Part shown: positions 44,500 to 56,024 of the stretch, piece by piece
Numbering within the stretch: the stretch's first letter is position 1
How the letters are laid out: each line of letters opens with the position of its first letter
NCBI RefSeq assembly: GCF_023757625.1
Contig: NZ_JALGBZ010000005.1
Coordinates: 62,001 to 126,000 of the forward strand
Source: Halomonas sp. S3-1-1
Lineage (GTDB): Bacteria; Pseudomonadota; Gammaproteobacteria; Pseudomonadales; Halomonadaceae
Length of the DNA: 64,000 nt
Direction: 5' to 3'
Position numbers and translations under genes: made by a program
The notes under the pieces: model-generated
Databases searched by the model: none
Told to the model about the DNA's origin: nothing
The model's input: the letters and a program-made list of their open reading frames with translations, nothing else

Positions 44500-45651
44500 T
44501 TACTCGCTGGTTTCCGGCTTCTTGATTAGCGGCTCAGGGTCCGGCTTTTTGCGCCGCCAAGGCGGCTTTCGGGGATCGCCTCCGTTATTGACGCTGCGGC
44601 GCAGCTGGCGCGTGCCCGGCCCCAGTAGATGGGCGATCCAGCGCGTTTGCGGGTGGCTGTCGAGCGCGATCTTGAGCGTCATGGTCAGTACCACCGACAA
44701 CAGCATCCCCGCCGCGCCAAAGATCCAGCCCCACACCACCAGCGATAAAAACGCCACGAAGGTGGAAAGCCCCAACGCCTGCCCCATGACCCGCGGTTCG
44801 ATCAAATTCCCCATGACAAAGTTGATCACCAGATACGCTGAGGCCAGCATCAACGCCTGTATCACCCCCCCATCCTGAGCGACCAGCAGCAGCAACACCG
44901 GCGGAACCGCCGCCAACGCCGAGCCGATGTTGGGAATGAAGTTGAGCGCAAAGGCCAGTACGCCCCAAAGTAGCGGAAACTCGACCCCGATCATCAAACA
45001 CGAAAGCCAGACCAACACGCCGGTGGCCAGGCTGATAACGGTCTTGATCGCCAGATAGCGCTTCAAGGTGGCGCTGAATTCGGCGAAGCGCTTTAGACTC
45101 GGGGCCGGGTTCTCCAGCGCCCGGGCCACCTTGGAGCGAAAGTTGAGCGTCTCGAACAGCATGAACATGACCAGCAGCGACACGATACTGCCCTGCATCA
45201 TGATCGCCCCGACCTCGCTGACCAGCACCGCCACCCAAGAGCCATCGTCCTCCATCGCCAGGGCACTGCTCAACTGATCCGGGTCGATGGCCACGCCGCG
45301 AGCGGCGAGCGAATTGAGCATACTCCAGTAGTGCTCGTAGAGACGCGCCTCGATATCCGGCAGTGCCTCGATGAAGGTGCTGAAACTATTGACCACCAGT
45401 ACGCCGAGCAACAAAAAGAAGGCGGCCAGCACCACCAGCGTGATTAGCGCCGCCATGCGCATACCGACGCCGTGGCGGTGCAGCCAGTGCACCGGCGAGG
45501 TACACACCACGGCGATGAAAATGGCCAAAAGCAGCGGCACCAGTAGATCCGAGCCAAGCTTCATCCCCGTGACGATGACCACGAGCGCCGCGATCGCCAG
45601 CGTCGCGTTCAAGGGGATGCTGCGATAATCCTTATCCGACAACTTCTGCAT
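44500..45651 (-). CDS. AI-2E family transporter (PerM/TqsA-like)
   Basis: The 383-residue membrane protein has the family layout: two N-terminal helices, a soluble insert near 85-155, and a C-terminal bundle with FALNFIPNIGSALAAVPPVL and GNLIEPRVMGQALGLSTF. The family exports small molecules or ions; its members include AI-2 exporters and Na+/H+ antiporters, and the substrate here is not determinable. The C-terminal tail is charged. Confidence 0.92.
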   Translation of the reverse strand: MQKLSDKDYRSIPLNATLAIAALVVIVTGMKLGSDLLVPLLLAIFIAVVCTSPVHWLHRHGVGMRMAALITLVVLAAFFLLLGVLVVNSFSTFIEALPDIEARLYEHYWSMLNSLAARGVAIDPDQLSSALAMEDDGSWVAVLVSEVGAIMMQGSIVSLLVMFMLFETLNFRSKVARALENPAPSLKRFAEFSATLKRYLAIKTVISLATGVLVWLSCLMIGVEFPLLWGVLAFALNFIPNIGSALAAVPPVLLLLVAQDGGVIQALMLASAYLVINFVMGNLIEPRVMGQALGLSTFVAFLSLVVWGWIFGAAGMLLSVVLTMTLKIALDSHPQTRWIAHLLGPGTRQLRRSVNNGGDPRKPPWRRKKPDPEPLIKKPETSE

Positions 45652-45855
45652 GGCTCGTTCCTTGAGATTGATCCTTACATAATGGCTGGTCGCCGTTCAA
45701 TTAACAAACGGTGCAGATAATAAGCAACTGTTTTACGACTACTCTTGATAAGTGAACTTATCCGCGTCGGGCTCTTCCAAACCATGTTCGCCACAAGCCC
45801 TTCACGGATCACTTCGACAAACCTTTCGTCCAGCGCTTTTACAAGGAATCGTTTT

Positions 45856-48082
<2,227 letters not shown>

Positions 48083-48147
48083 TCATTGAGATCAAACGCA
48101 TTTATCGGCAATCTGAGGCATCGATTTCCCTTAAAGGCACCGCGCCC

Positions 48148-48738
48148 ATGTCGACCGCTTTTGATCAGACCCTGCAGGCCATCGATGCGCTTCACGGCGA
48201 AGACCCTCGCCACGATGACATTCCCGGCGGTGAAACGATGCACCAGGAACTCGCCTACGCCCAGCGCATGACCCACTGGCTGTTCGCGCTCGAAAGCGCG
48301 CCGGATGAATATCTACAGCTGGCGGTGCGCGCCCAGCACCTGCAGCGCTGGAAAGTGCCGCGCAGCGACTACCCCGAGGGGCGCGTGGGCTATTTGACCT
48401 GGCGGCGCGACCAGGGCCTGCGCGCCGGTGAGACGGTCGCCGAGCTAATGCAAAAAGCGGGCTACAAGGGCGAAGAGAGCCAGCGGGTCGCGGCCATGAT
48501 CGCCAAGAAGGGGCTGGGGCGCGACGCCAACGTGCAGACACTGGAGGACTGCGCGTGCCTGGTGTTTCTGGAGAATCACTTCGCGGCGTTCGCGACCAAA
48601 ATCGAGCACGACCATCTGGTGCGCATCGTGCAAAAGACCTGGCGCAAGATGTCCGAGCAGGCCCACGCGCTTGCGCTGGCGCTGCCCATGACGCCGGCCA
48701 GCGCCGCGATCGTCGAGGAAGCACTGACGACGCAGTAA
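48148..48738 (+). CDS. DUF4202 protein
   Basis: The start at 48148 begins the conserved domain directly; an upstream frame extension lacks a start with a good site. The 196-residue helical protein has AYAQRMTHWLFALESAPDEY, RAQHLQRWKVPRSDYPEGRV, YLTWRRDQ and CLVFLENHFAAFATK, characteristic of DUF4202. The role is unknown. Confidence 0.87.
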   Translation: MSTAFDQTLQAIDALHGEDPRHDDIPGGETMHQELAYAQRMTHWLFALESAPDEYLQLAVRAQHLQRWKVPRSDYPEGRVGYLTWRRDQGLRAGETVAELMQKAGYKGEESQRVAAMIAKKGLGRDANVQTLEDCACLVFLENHFAAFATKIEHDHLVRIVQKTWRKMSEQAHALALALPMTPASAAIVEEALTTQ

Positions 48739-48801
48739 CGCGTCGAAGATGCACCCGCAGCCGGGCTCCGGTAAAGTAGGGCGCCTCTTCTATTCGATGC
48801 A

Positions 48802-51800
48802 ATGACGGCTCGACCGACCATGATAGCTTCGCTTGATTCGCGCAAGATCCCGTTTTCCGGCCTGAACGAGCGCTACGTGCGCTTTTTGCAGGCGCTCAAG
48901 GCACGTGGTTTCGAGGGTGAAATCGCCCCGGACTACGCCAGCCGCACGGTGCTCGCCACCGACAACTCCATCTACCAGCGCCAGCCTCAGGCCGCGGTGT
49001 TTCCGCGTCACGCCGAGGATCTGGAGCGCCTTGCAAGGCTTGCCATCGAACTGCCCTACCGCGACATCGTGCTCACCCCGCGCGGCGGCGGCACCGGCAC
49101 CAACGGGCAGTCGCTGACCGACGGTCTGGTGGTGGACATTTCCCGGCACATGAACCGGATTCTCGACATCGACGTGGAAAACCGCCGCGTGCGCGTTCAA
49201 GCCGGCGTGGTGAAGGATCAGCTCAACGCCGCGCTCAAGCCCCACGGGCTCTTCTTCGCCCCGGAGCTTTCGACCTCGAATCGCGCCACCATCGGCGGCA
49301 TGATCGCCACCGACGCCAGCGGCCAGGGCAGCTGTGTCTATGGCAAGACCCGCGATCACGTGCTCGAACTCGATACCGTGCTGCTCGGCGGCGCTCACCT
49401 GCATAGCCGAGCCCTCGATGCCGACGAAGAGGCGAAGGCGCTCGAAGAGCCCGGCGCGCTTGGGCACGTTCACCGCGTTGCCGCCAGCATCATCGACGAG
49501 CAGCGCGAGCTGATCGAGGCGACCTTTCCGCCGCTCAACCGCTGCTTGACCGGCTACGATTTGGCGCACCTGCGCGATGATGGGGGCCGACTGAATCTCA
49601 ACAGCCTGCTGTGCGGCGGCGAAGGCTCGCTTGGCCTGGTGAGCGAGGCGGTGCTCAACGTGCTGCCGATTCCCAAACACTCGACGCTGATCAACGTGCG
49701 CTACCCGGGCTTCATGGAGGCGCTGCGCGACGCCAAGGCGCTGATGGCCAGCGCCCAGCCCACCTCGATCGAAACCATCGACGACACGGTACTCAAGCTC
49801 GCGATGGAGGATTTCGTCTGGGACGGCGTGGCCGCGTTTTTCCCGGAAAGCGACCCGCCCACCGGCGGCATCAACCTGGTCGAGTTCAGCGGCGACGACG
49901 AGGTGGCACTCGCCGAGCGGGTAGCGGCGTTCACCGACCACCTCGGCCGCGACGCGACCGTGACGCGGCTGGGCTATACCGAGGCGCGCGGGCGCGAGCA
50001 GATTGGCACGGTCTACGGCATGCGCAAGCGCTCGGTGGGCCTTCTTGGCAACGTGCAGGGCGAGAAGCGCCCATTGCCGTTCGTGGAGGACACCGCGGTG
50101 CCGCCGGAGCACCTGGCGGATTACATCAGTGAGTTCCGCGCGCTGCTCGATGCCCGAGGGCTCGACTACGGCATGTTCGGCCACGTGGATGCCGGCGTGC
50201 TGCACGTGCGCCCGGCCCTCGACATGAAGGACCCGGCTCAGCAGGCGCTTATTCGCGAGATTTCCGACGAGCTCGCCGCGCTCACGCAAAAGTATGGCGG
50301 GCTCTTTTGGGGCGAGCACGGCAAGGGCATCCGCTCGGAGTACTCGCCCAAATTCTTTGGCGAGCTCTACCCGAGCCTGCAGCGCGTCAAGGCGGCCTTC
50401 GACCCGCATAACCAGCTGAACCCGGGCAAGATCGCCACGCCTGCAAGCAGTGAGGACGCGCCCCCGACGTTGATCGCGGTCGATCGCGACCCGGATCTGT
50501 TGACCATCGACGGCGTCACTCTTCGCGGCGAGCTCGACTGCACCATCTACGAGCGCGCCTGGCAGGCGTATGACGCTGCGGTCTACTGCAACGGCAACGG
50601 CGCCTGCTACAACTACGACGTCGACGACCCGATGTGCCCCTCCTGGAAAGCGACGCGCGATCGTATTCACTCGCCCAAAGGCCGGGCGAGCCTGATGCGC
50701 GAGTGGCTGCGCCTGCAGTCCAACGCCGGTATCGACGTGGTCGAGGAGTCGCGCAGGAAAAAAGCCGAAACGGGTCTAGGCTTTGTCAAAAGCCTGCCCA
50801 AACGGCTCAAAAACACGGTTAGCCGCGAGCAGCACCACGACTTTTCCCATCAGGTGTACGATGCCATGGCCGGGTGCTTGTCGTGCAAGTCCTGCGCCGG
50901 CCAGTGCCCGGTGAAGGTGAACGTACCGCAGTTTCGTTCGCAGTTTTTGGAGGTCTATCACGGGCGCTACCTGCGCCCGGTGCGCGACTACGTGATCGGT
51001 GCCACCGAATGGACGCTGCCCTGGCTTGCCAAAGTGGCGCCGCTCTACAACGCCGCGATCCAAACGCGCTGGGTGGAGCGCCTGATGCGCCGCGGTATCG
51101 GCATGAGCGACTCGCCGACGCTTTCGCGCGCCAGCGTGACAAAGCAGCTGCGTGCCTGGGGCGTGGCCGAGGCCACCCCGACCTCGCTGGCACTTTTGAC
51201 CGAGCGCCAGCGGGCGAAAAGCGTGATTCTGGTGCAGGACGCCTTCACTACCCACATGGAGGCGGATCTGGTGCTGGACGTGGTGGAGCTTCTGCACCGA
51301 CTGGACATGCGGGTGTTCGTGCTGCCGTTTGCAGCCAACGGCAAGCCGCTGCAGGTACAAGGCTTTCTCGGCGCCTTCGAGCGCACCGCCGAAAAGCAGG
51401 CCAAACGCCTGCGCGCTCTGGCCGAATTCTCGATTCCCTTCGTCGGCATCGACCCGGCAATGACGCTGACCTACCGTCAGGAGTACGTGAAGGTACTCGG
51501 CCGTGAGGCCGTGCCCGACGTGCTGATGCTGCAGGAGTGGCTGGTGACCCAAACCCACGCGCTGGCCTCGCTCAAGGGGCGGCTTATGGACCCGGGCTAC
51601 CGTCTGCTGTCCCACTGCACCGAAAAAACCAACGCGCCGGGCAGCCCGAAAGCCTGGCAGCAGGTGTTCGCCACTTTTGGCCTCGAGCTCGAGCTGGTGG
51701 CCACAGGCTGCTGCGGCATGTCCGGCACCTATGGCCACGAAACCCGCAACGTCGCTACCTCGAAGGTCATCTACGCTCAGTCCTGGCAGCCCCAGGTCGA

Positions 51801-51936
51801 GGCCGCGGAGAACGCCGATAGGCTGCTGGCCACCGGCTATTCGTGTCGCAGCCAGGTCAAGCGCTACTCTGAACGTGCGCTCGCGCATCCGCTACAGGCG
51901 CTACTGCATTGCCTGAAAAGCGCGGCCCCCGCGTAA
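48802..51936 (+). CDS. ydiJ: FAD-binding and Fe-S dehydrogenase, YdiJ type
   Basis: The 1044-residue protein has a PCMH-type FAD domain (VLTPRGGGTGTNGQSLTDGL near residue 95; TIGGMIATDASGQGSCVYGK), an FAD-oxidase C-terminal domain (ending near FDPHNQLNPGKIA), a 4Fe-4S motif (GCLSCKSCAGQCPVKVNVP) and a C-terminal CCG-type domain (CTEKT, GCCGMSGTYGHE). This matches YdiJ, reported as a D-2-hydroxyglutarate dehydrogenase in E. coli; the substrate here is inferred. The start could be the second ATG at 48820. Confidence 0.92.
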   Translation: MTARPTMIASLDSRKIPFSGLNERYVRFLQALKARGFEGEIAPDYASRTVLATDNSIYQRQPQAAVFPRHAEDLERLARLAIELPYRDIVLTPRGGGTGTNGQSLTDGLVVDISRHMNRILDIDVENRRVRVQAGVVKDQLNAALKPHGLFFAPELSTSNRATIGGMIATDASGQGSCVYGKTRDHVLELDTVLLGGAHLHSRALDADEEAKALEEPGALGHVHRVAASIIDEQRELIEATFPPLNRCLTGYDLAHLRDDGGRLNLNSLLCGGEGSLGLVSEAVLNVLPIPKHSTLINVRYPGFMEALRDAKALMASAQPTSIETIDDTVLKLAMEDFVWDGVAAFFPESDPPTGGINLVEFSGDDEVALAERVAAFTDHLGRDATVTRLGYTEARGREQIGTVYGMRKRSVGLLGNVQGEKRPLPFVEDTAVPPEHLADYISEFRALLDARGLDYGMFGHVDAGVLHVRPALDMKDPAQQALIREISDELAALTQKYGGLFWGEHGKGIRSEYSPKFFGELYPSLQRVKAAFDPHNQLNPGKIATPASSEDAPPTLIAVDRDPDLLTIDGVTLRGELDCTIYERAWQAYDAAVYCNGNGACYNYDVDDPMCPSWKATRDRIHSPKGRASLMREWLRLQSNAGIDVVEESRRKKAETGLGFVKSLPKRLKNTVSREQHHDFSHQVYDAMAGCLSCKSCAGQCPVKVNVPQFRSQFLEVYHGRYLRPVRDYVIGATEWTLPWLAKVAPLYNAAIQTRWVERLMRRGIGMSDSPTLSRASVTKQLRAWGVAEATPTSLALLTERQRAKSVILVQDAFTTHMEADLVLDVVELLHRLDMRVFVLPFAANGKPLQVQGFLGAFERTAEKQAKRLRALAEFSIPFVGIDPAMTLTYRQEYVKVLGREAVPDVLMLQEWLVTQTHALASLKGRLMDPGYRLLSHCTEKTNAPGSPKAWQQVFATFGLELELVATGCCGMSGTYGHETRNVATSKVIYAQSWQPQVEAAENADRLLATGYSCRSQVKRYSERALAHPLQALLHCLKSAAPA

Positions 51937-51950
51937 ACCTCACGCAACGA

Positions 51951-51980
51951 AAAGCCCCGGGCGACGGCGCCCGGGGCTTT
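51951..51980. terminator. Bidirectional terminator between ydiJ and trpC
   Basis: A 13-bp perfect stem (AAAGCCCCGGGCG / CGCCCGGGGCTTT) with an ACGG loop serves two convergent transcripts. Confidence 0.88.
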
Positions 51981-52020
51981 GTATTCATACGCTGGCTAAT
52001 CCAGCCAGGCGCTCGAGGCG

Positions 52021-52824
52021 CTAGAAGAAAAGCGCCTCGAGCGCCTGGCCCGGGTCGTCCTGGCGCATGAACGCCTCGCCCACCAGAAAACCGTTCACCC
52101 GGTGCTCGCGCATGCGGGTCACATCGTCGCGGGTCAAAATACCGGACTCGGTGATCACCGTGACGTCTGGCGGAATGCGCGGCAAAAGCCCAATCGTGGT
52201 AGCCAAATCGGTATCGAAGGTGTGCAGATCACGGTTGTTGATGCCGACCAGCTTCAAATCCAGCGCCAGCGCCCGCTCGAGTTCCTGGCCGTCGTGCACC
52301 TCGACCAGCACGTCCATACCCAGATCGGTCGCCTTGCGGTGCAGGGCCGCCAGGGTATCGTCATCCAGAGCGGCAGCGATCAGCAGAATGCAATCAGCGC
52401 CGATCGCCCGGGCCTCGGTGACCTGGTAGCCGTGGGTGATGAAGTCCTTGCGAATCACCGGAAGCTGGCAGGCGTTTCTCGCGGCGATCAGGTCGTCTTC
52501 GTGGCCCTGAAAGAAGTCCGCATCGGTGAGCACCGACAGACACGCCGCCCCGCCGGCCTCGTAGCTTTCGGCGATGGCCGCCGGGTCGAACGCCTCGCGG
52601 ATCACCCCGCGCGAGGGGGAGGCCTTTTTCACCTCGGCGATGATCGCCGGATCCCCCGCGGCGATGCGACGATTCAGCGCGTCGATGAAGCCGCGCGGCG
52701 CGCTCTGCTTTTGGGCAAGCGCGAGCAGATCGTCTTCGGAAACCGCCTGACGGCGGGTGGCGACTTCTTCGTCCTTGCGCGCGAGAATACGCGTCAGGAT
52801 GGTGGGCGTTGAGGAACTGGACAT
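52021..52824 (-). CDS. trpC: Indole-3-glycerol-phosphate synthase
   Basis: The 267-residue TIM-barrel enzyme has [37 protein letters not shown] and [17 protein letters not shown], plus ITESGI. It is monofunctional, without a TrpF domain, as in Pseudomonas and relatives. It ends the trpG-trpD-trpC group. Confidence 0.96.
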   Translation of the reverse strand: MSSSSTPTILTRILARKDEEVATRRQAVSEDDLLALAQKQSAPRGFIDALNRRIAAGDPAIIAEVKKASPSRGVIREAFDPAAIAESYEAGGAACLSVLTDADFFQGHEDDLIAARNACQLPVIRKDFITHGYQVTEARAIGADCILLIAAALDDDTLAALHRKATDLGMDVLVEVHDGQELERALALDLKLVGINNRDLHTFDTDLATTIGLLPRIPPDVTVITESGILTRDDVTRMREHRVNGFLVGEAFMRQDDPGQALEALFF

Positions 52825-52829
52825 GAAGT

Positions 52830-53849
52830 TTACTCTTTGAACACGCTGGTGAAGTGCGAAAGCTCCTTGAGCTTTTCGAGCGGCAGTTTGGAGGCCTGGG
52901 CATCCTGGGCGACGGCCACCCCCTCTTTCAGAGAGTCCGCAATACCCGCGCAGTAGAGCGCCGCGCCGGCGTTGAGCGTGACGATATCCGCCTCCGGACC
53001 GTCGCCGACCAGCGCGGCCTTGACCAGGCGAAGGCTATCCTCGGCGGTGGCCGCCTTGAGCGTGGCAAGGCTTTGGCGCTCGATGCCAAGCTCTTCCGGC
53101 GTGATGGTGTACTCGATGATCTCGCCATCCTTGAGCTCTGCCACCTGAGTGGGCGCGGCCAGCGAAATTTCGTCCAGGCCATCTTCGGAGTGCACGACCA
53201 TTGCATGGCGGCTGCCAAGCTTTCTGAGCGCCTCGGCCATCAACGGCACCAGGTGCGGGGCGTAAACGCCGAGCACCTGGTTCGGGGCGCTGGCCGGGTT
53301 GGTCAGCGGCCCCAGAATGTTGAACAGCGTGCGCACGCCCATTTCGCGGCGCGGGCCGATGGCGTAGCGCATTGCCGGGTGGTGGTTGGGGGCAAACATG
53401 AAGCCGACGCCGACCTGCTCGATACAGCGCGCTACCTGCTCCGGCGAAAGGTCCAGATAGATACCGGCGATATCGAAAAGATCCGCGCTGCCCGACGAGG
53501 ACGACACGCTGCGATTGCCGTGCTTGGCCACGTGGGCCCCGGCGGCGGCTGCGACGAAGCTCGACGCGGTGGAGACGTTGAACAAGTTCGCGCCGTCGCC
53601 ACCGGTGCCGACGATGTCCACCACGTTGTCGGTGAAAAGCCGCACCGGGCGCATCAGATCGCGCATCACCTGGGCGGCGGCGCTGACCTCGACGGCGCTC
53701 TCCCCTTTCATGGAGAGCCCGACCAGTAAACCGCCGATCTGGGCGTCGGAGGCTTCGCCGGTCATGATCTGATGCATCAGCGTGCGCATGACGTCGAAAG
53801 ATAGATCTTCACGGCGCATCACCGCGTTGATGGCGTCTCGCATTTGCAT
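52830..53849 (-). CDS. trpD: Anthranilate phosphoribosyltransferase
   Basis: The 339-residue enzyme has [18 protein letters not shown] for PRPP binding, [17 protein letters not shown] and the FAPNHHPAM loop. It is separated from trpC by 5 bp and is monofunctional. Confidence 0.96.
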   Translation of the reverse strand: MQMRDAINAVMRREDLSFDVMRTLMHQIMTGEASDAQIGGLLVGLSMKGESAVEVSAAAQVMRDLMRPVRLFTDNVVDIVGTGGDGANLFNVSTASSFVAAAAGAHVAKHGNRSVSSSSGSADLFDIAGIYLDLSPEQVARCIEQVGVGFMFAPNHHPAMRYAIGPRREMGVRTLFNILGPLTNPASAPNQVLGVYAPHLVPLMAEALRKLGSRHAMVVHSEDGLDEISLAAPTQVAELKDGEIIEYTITPEELGIERQSLATLKAATAEDSLRLVKAALVGDGPEADIVTLNAGAALYCAGIADSLKEGVAVAQDAQASKLPLEKLKELSHFTSVFKE

Positions 53850-53914
53850 GGAAAGACTAGGCCTCTTAACGTGAAAAAGTGAGCGGTTGGCGGCGCCACA
53901 TTAGCCGCGCTTAG

Positions 53915-54544
53915 TCAGCCGCGCTGTAAAAAGTTGGCCAGCAGCGCGTGGCCGTGGCAGGTCAGAATCGACTCAGGATGAAACTGCACCCCTTCGATAT
54001 CAAGCGTTCGGTGGCGCATCCCCATGATCAGCCCCGGCGTTTCATCCCCAGCCGTCGTCCAGGCGGTAACCTCGAAGCACTGGGGCAGGCTTTCGCGTTC
54101 GACGACCAGCGAATGGTAGCGGGTCACCTCGAGCGGCGTTTCCAAGCCGCGAAACACGCCCAGGCCCGTGTGCTCGATACGCGAGGTCTTGCCGTGCATC
54201 ACCTTCGGGGCGCGCACGACCCTCGCCCCGAAGGCTTGGCCGATCGCCTGATGGCCCAAACACACGCCTAAAATGGGCAGCGTGCCGGCGAAATGTTCGA
54301 TGGCCGCCAGCGACACGCCTGCTTCGTTGGGCGTACAGGGCCCGGGGGAGATCACCAAGTGCGTCGGCGCCAGCGCCTGGATCTCTTCAAGCGTTATCGC
54401 GTCGTGGCGATAGGTCAACACCTCGGCGCCCAGCTCGCACAGATACTGAACGATGTTGAACGTGAAGCTATCGTAGTTATCGATCATCAATACTCTAGCG
54501 TCGCTAAACGACTGATAATCCTTAGCATTGACTTTCGAAACCAT
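53915..54544 (-). CDS. trpG: Anthranilate synthase glutaminase component
   Basis: The class I glutamine amidotransferase has the catalytic Cys in [14 protein letters not shown] and His/Glu in VQFHPES. The predicted start gives an 18-residue extension before the usual [12 protein letters not shown] beginning, so the true start may be further in. trpE is not in the window: the second phage-like element lies upstream of trpG. The protein may also serve PabB. Confidence 0.94.
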   Translation of the reverse strand: MVSKVNAKDYQSFSDARVLMIDNYDSFTFNIVQYLCELGAEVLTYRHDAITLEEIQALAPTHLVISPGPCTPNEAGVSLAAIEHFAGTLPILGVCLGHQAIGQAFGARVVRAPKVMHGKTSRIEHTGLGVFRGLETPLEVTRYHSLVVERESLPQCFEVTAWTTAGDETPGLIMGMRHRTLDIEGVQFHPESILTCHGHALLANFLQRG

Positions 54545-54617
54545 CACCGTTACCCAGCCTGTTACCCAGAATCGCTACTGGTTGAATTTTGAGATGTCTG
54601 GATTGTATCGCCTAAGG

Positions 54618-54902
54618 CTAATCGTCGCTATGTTCTGAAAGACTTGGGTCCTCCAGCACATTAAAAAACAGCCGCTCTCTACTGGGCCTATCAGTGATTC
54701 CGACTTTTATCCTGCAGAACCGGTCTTTATCTTCATCAAACACCATTCCTTTGAAGTAGGTAGCACCATCCCTATTGAACAGCTCAAAAGCTTTCTCTGG
54801 GTCATCGGGCTCGAACCATCCCTCGTAAACTTTCAGCTTACTTCGGAACTTAAAGTTCACTTCTCCCCTTCCTTCTACTTCGTCCATCCACGCTTTGCCC
54901 AT
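54618..54902 (-). CDS. Hypothetical protein between trpG and the second element
   Basis: The 94-residue acidic protein has an AGGAG site before its ATG. It is beta-rich (VNFKFRSKLKVYEGWFEPDD; GATYFKGMVFDEDKDRFCRI) and AT-richer than trp genes. It lies just outside the boundary relic of the second element, so it is either cargo or a remnant of another insertion. No family is recognised. Confidence 0.55.
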   Translation of the reverse strand: MGKAWMDEVEGRGEVNFKFRSKLKVYEGWFEPDDPEKAFELFNRDGATYFKGMVFDEDKDRFCRIKVGITDRPSRERLFFNVLEDPSLSEHSDD

Positions 54903-54974
54903 AACAAGCTCCTAAGCCTTCGAGAGTGTAATGACGATCATACAGGTGCGCATTGAAAGGGGTACACAAACGCC

Positions 54975-55020
54975 GCGGATTTTGAATCCGCTGTCACAAT
55001 TTAATGGGCCGCGCTTGCAC
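54975..55020 (-). other. Boundary relic resembling an att site (tRNA-Leu(CAA) anticodon arm)
   Basis: On the minus strand, GTGCAAGCGC starts at 55020 and leads to a 17-base anticodon arm, GCGGATTCAAAATCCGC (54991 to 54975, anticodon CAA). Aligned without gaps to the same part of the first prophage (27686-27725), 29 of 40 bases match and the AAAATC of both anticodon loops coincides. Unlike the first prophage, the rest of the tRNA does not follow. This looks like an ancestral attP or a decayed att. Confidence 0.6.
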
Positions 55021-55092
55021 CGGGTCTCGCTTATAAAATCATACCCTTACCCTCTCCACTGCCTACATTGCTTACACTGGTCGCACTCAGTC

Positions 55093-55112
55093 TGCGACCA
55101 AACTGCGACCAC
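55093..55112 (+). repeat. Boundary direct repeat shared with the first prophage
   Basis: TGCGACCAAACTGCGACCAC differs at one of 20 positions from the minus-strand sequence at 27594-27613. A further inverted GGTCGCA lies at 55079-55085. It sits about 100 bp from the att-like relic, matching the spacing in the first prophage. Confidence 0.65.
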
Positions 55113-55139
55113 GCGTAAGCATTGCGCTACGCTGAGCAA

Positions 55140-55421
55140 ATGAGTTACGAAGCAATCCAGTGGCGTAAAACGCTCGAAAAGAAGGGCTGGCGAAAATTCG
55201 CCGGCGACTTGCCACGCTGTGTGATCGAGTACCACATTATCCGCGGCGGCTGGCTCTACAGCGGGCGCTGTGCAGCGCACCACCCGCTGGGGAATGTTGC
55301 CGATACCGGCTCTCAAGCCAACATCCTACAGCGCCGTGACCTGAATAGCGTTGGAGTGTGGCGGCGGGCACGGCGGCCCGCCGGGGAGCGGGGTCAAACG
55401 CGGCGGCCGGCGCCGATTTGA
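55140..55421 (+). CDS. Small phage-end protein (MSYEAIQW family)
   Basis: The ATG at 55140 gives 93 residues that align along their length with the protein at 26418-26702 (MSYEAIQWRK, GWRKF, VIEYHIIRG, GNVADTGSQANIL). It faces the tail operon, as in the first prophage. The SLOG operon found upstream of its homologue is absent here. The function is unknown. Confidence 0.7.
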   Translation: MSYEAIQWRKTLEKKGWRKFAGDLPRCVIEYHIIRGGWLYSGRCAAHHPLGNVADTGSQANILQRRDLNSVGVWRRARRPAGERGQTRRPAPI

Positions 55422-55427
55422 GGGCAC

Positions 55428-55453
55428 AAAAAAAACCGCTCAAGGCGGCGGTT
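55428..55453 (-). terminator. Terminator of the second tail operon
   Basis: On the minus strand an AACCGC / GCGGTT stem is followed by a run of eight T and TGTGCCC. It is the counterpart of the terminator at 26122-26143. Confidence 0.7.
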
Positions 55454-55475
55454 AGGGTCATGCGGCGGGGCTACG

Positions 55476-56024
55476 TCACCAGTCGATCGCATCCAGCGCA
55501 TCGCGCGTTTCAACACTTCGCGCCTGCTTCGCCAGCCGTTGCCGCTTGCCGGTCATTTGCTGCGCCTGGGTAAACATCGCGGCGTTTTCCATCACTGCCA
55601 GGCACAGTTCCCACAGGGTTTCTGAGCCGTCATCGCCGTTGCGGCCGGCCAGAATGTTATCGAGCACCGGCGTGGCGGGGGGCTCGCCTTGCTGTTCATC
55701 GAACCATGCCAGATACGCCCGGGCCTCTCCCTCCTGCGCCCACCAGGTGCTTTGCTCGATCTCCGGGTAATCGCGAATCATCGGCGTGACGGCCGCAGTG
55801 TAAGCAGCATTGATTTCCTCGATCTTGTCCGCGATCGCGGATTTCAGTTCCTCCGCTTCATCGGGCACGTACGGCTCGGCCGTCTGCGCCGCTAGCTCAA
55901 ACATCGCGATGTTTTGAAACCGCCCATCGTCGGGGATCGTGTAAGGAATCCAGCCATAGTCAGGGTGGTTGACCTCGCAGTCGATGCCGCCGTTGCTGTT
56001 GTACCGCGCGTTTCTCAAAATCAT
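55476..56024 (-). CDS. Putative tail fibre assembly protein
   Basis: The 182-residue protein follows the fibre gene with a 4-bp overlap. Its start (ILRNARYNSNGGIDCEVNHP, then YGWIPYTIPDDG) resembles small proteins that pair with tail fibres, and the rest is helical. It differs from the proteins in this position in the first prophage, in line with fibre genes being exchanged as a set. Confidence 0.6.
   Translation of the reverse strand: MILRNARYNSNGGIDCEVNHPDYGWIPYTIPDDGRFQNIAMFELAAQTAEPYVPDEAEELKSAIADKIEEINAAYTAAVTPMIRDYPEIEQSTWWAQEGEARAYLAWFDEQQGEPPATPVLDNILAGRNGDDGSETLWELCLAVMENAAMFTQAQQMTGKRQRLAKQARSVETRDALDAIDW

Noticed and set aside
48790..50670. A 626-residue minus-strand open frame
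   Set aside because: It is the antisense shadow of ydiJ, which has clear domains; the shadow protein has no recognisable family and the composition of a high-GC antisense frame.
50776..51888. A 370-residue minus-strand open frame
   Set aside because: Antisense to the Fe-S half of ydiJ with no ribosome binding site or family match.
52854..53729. A 291-residue plus-strand frame
   Set aside because: Antisense of trpD.
54975..54991. A tRNA-Leu(CAA) gene
   Set aside because: Only the anticodon arm is present; no acceptor, T-arm or D-arm sequence can be paired around it.
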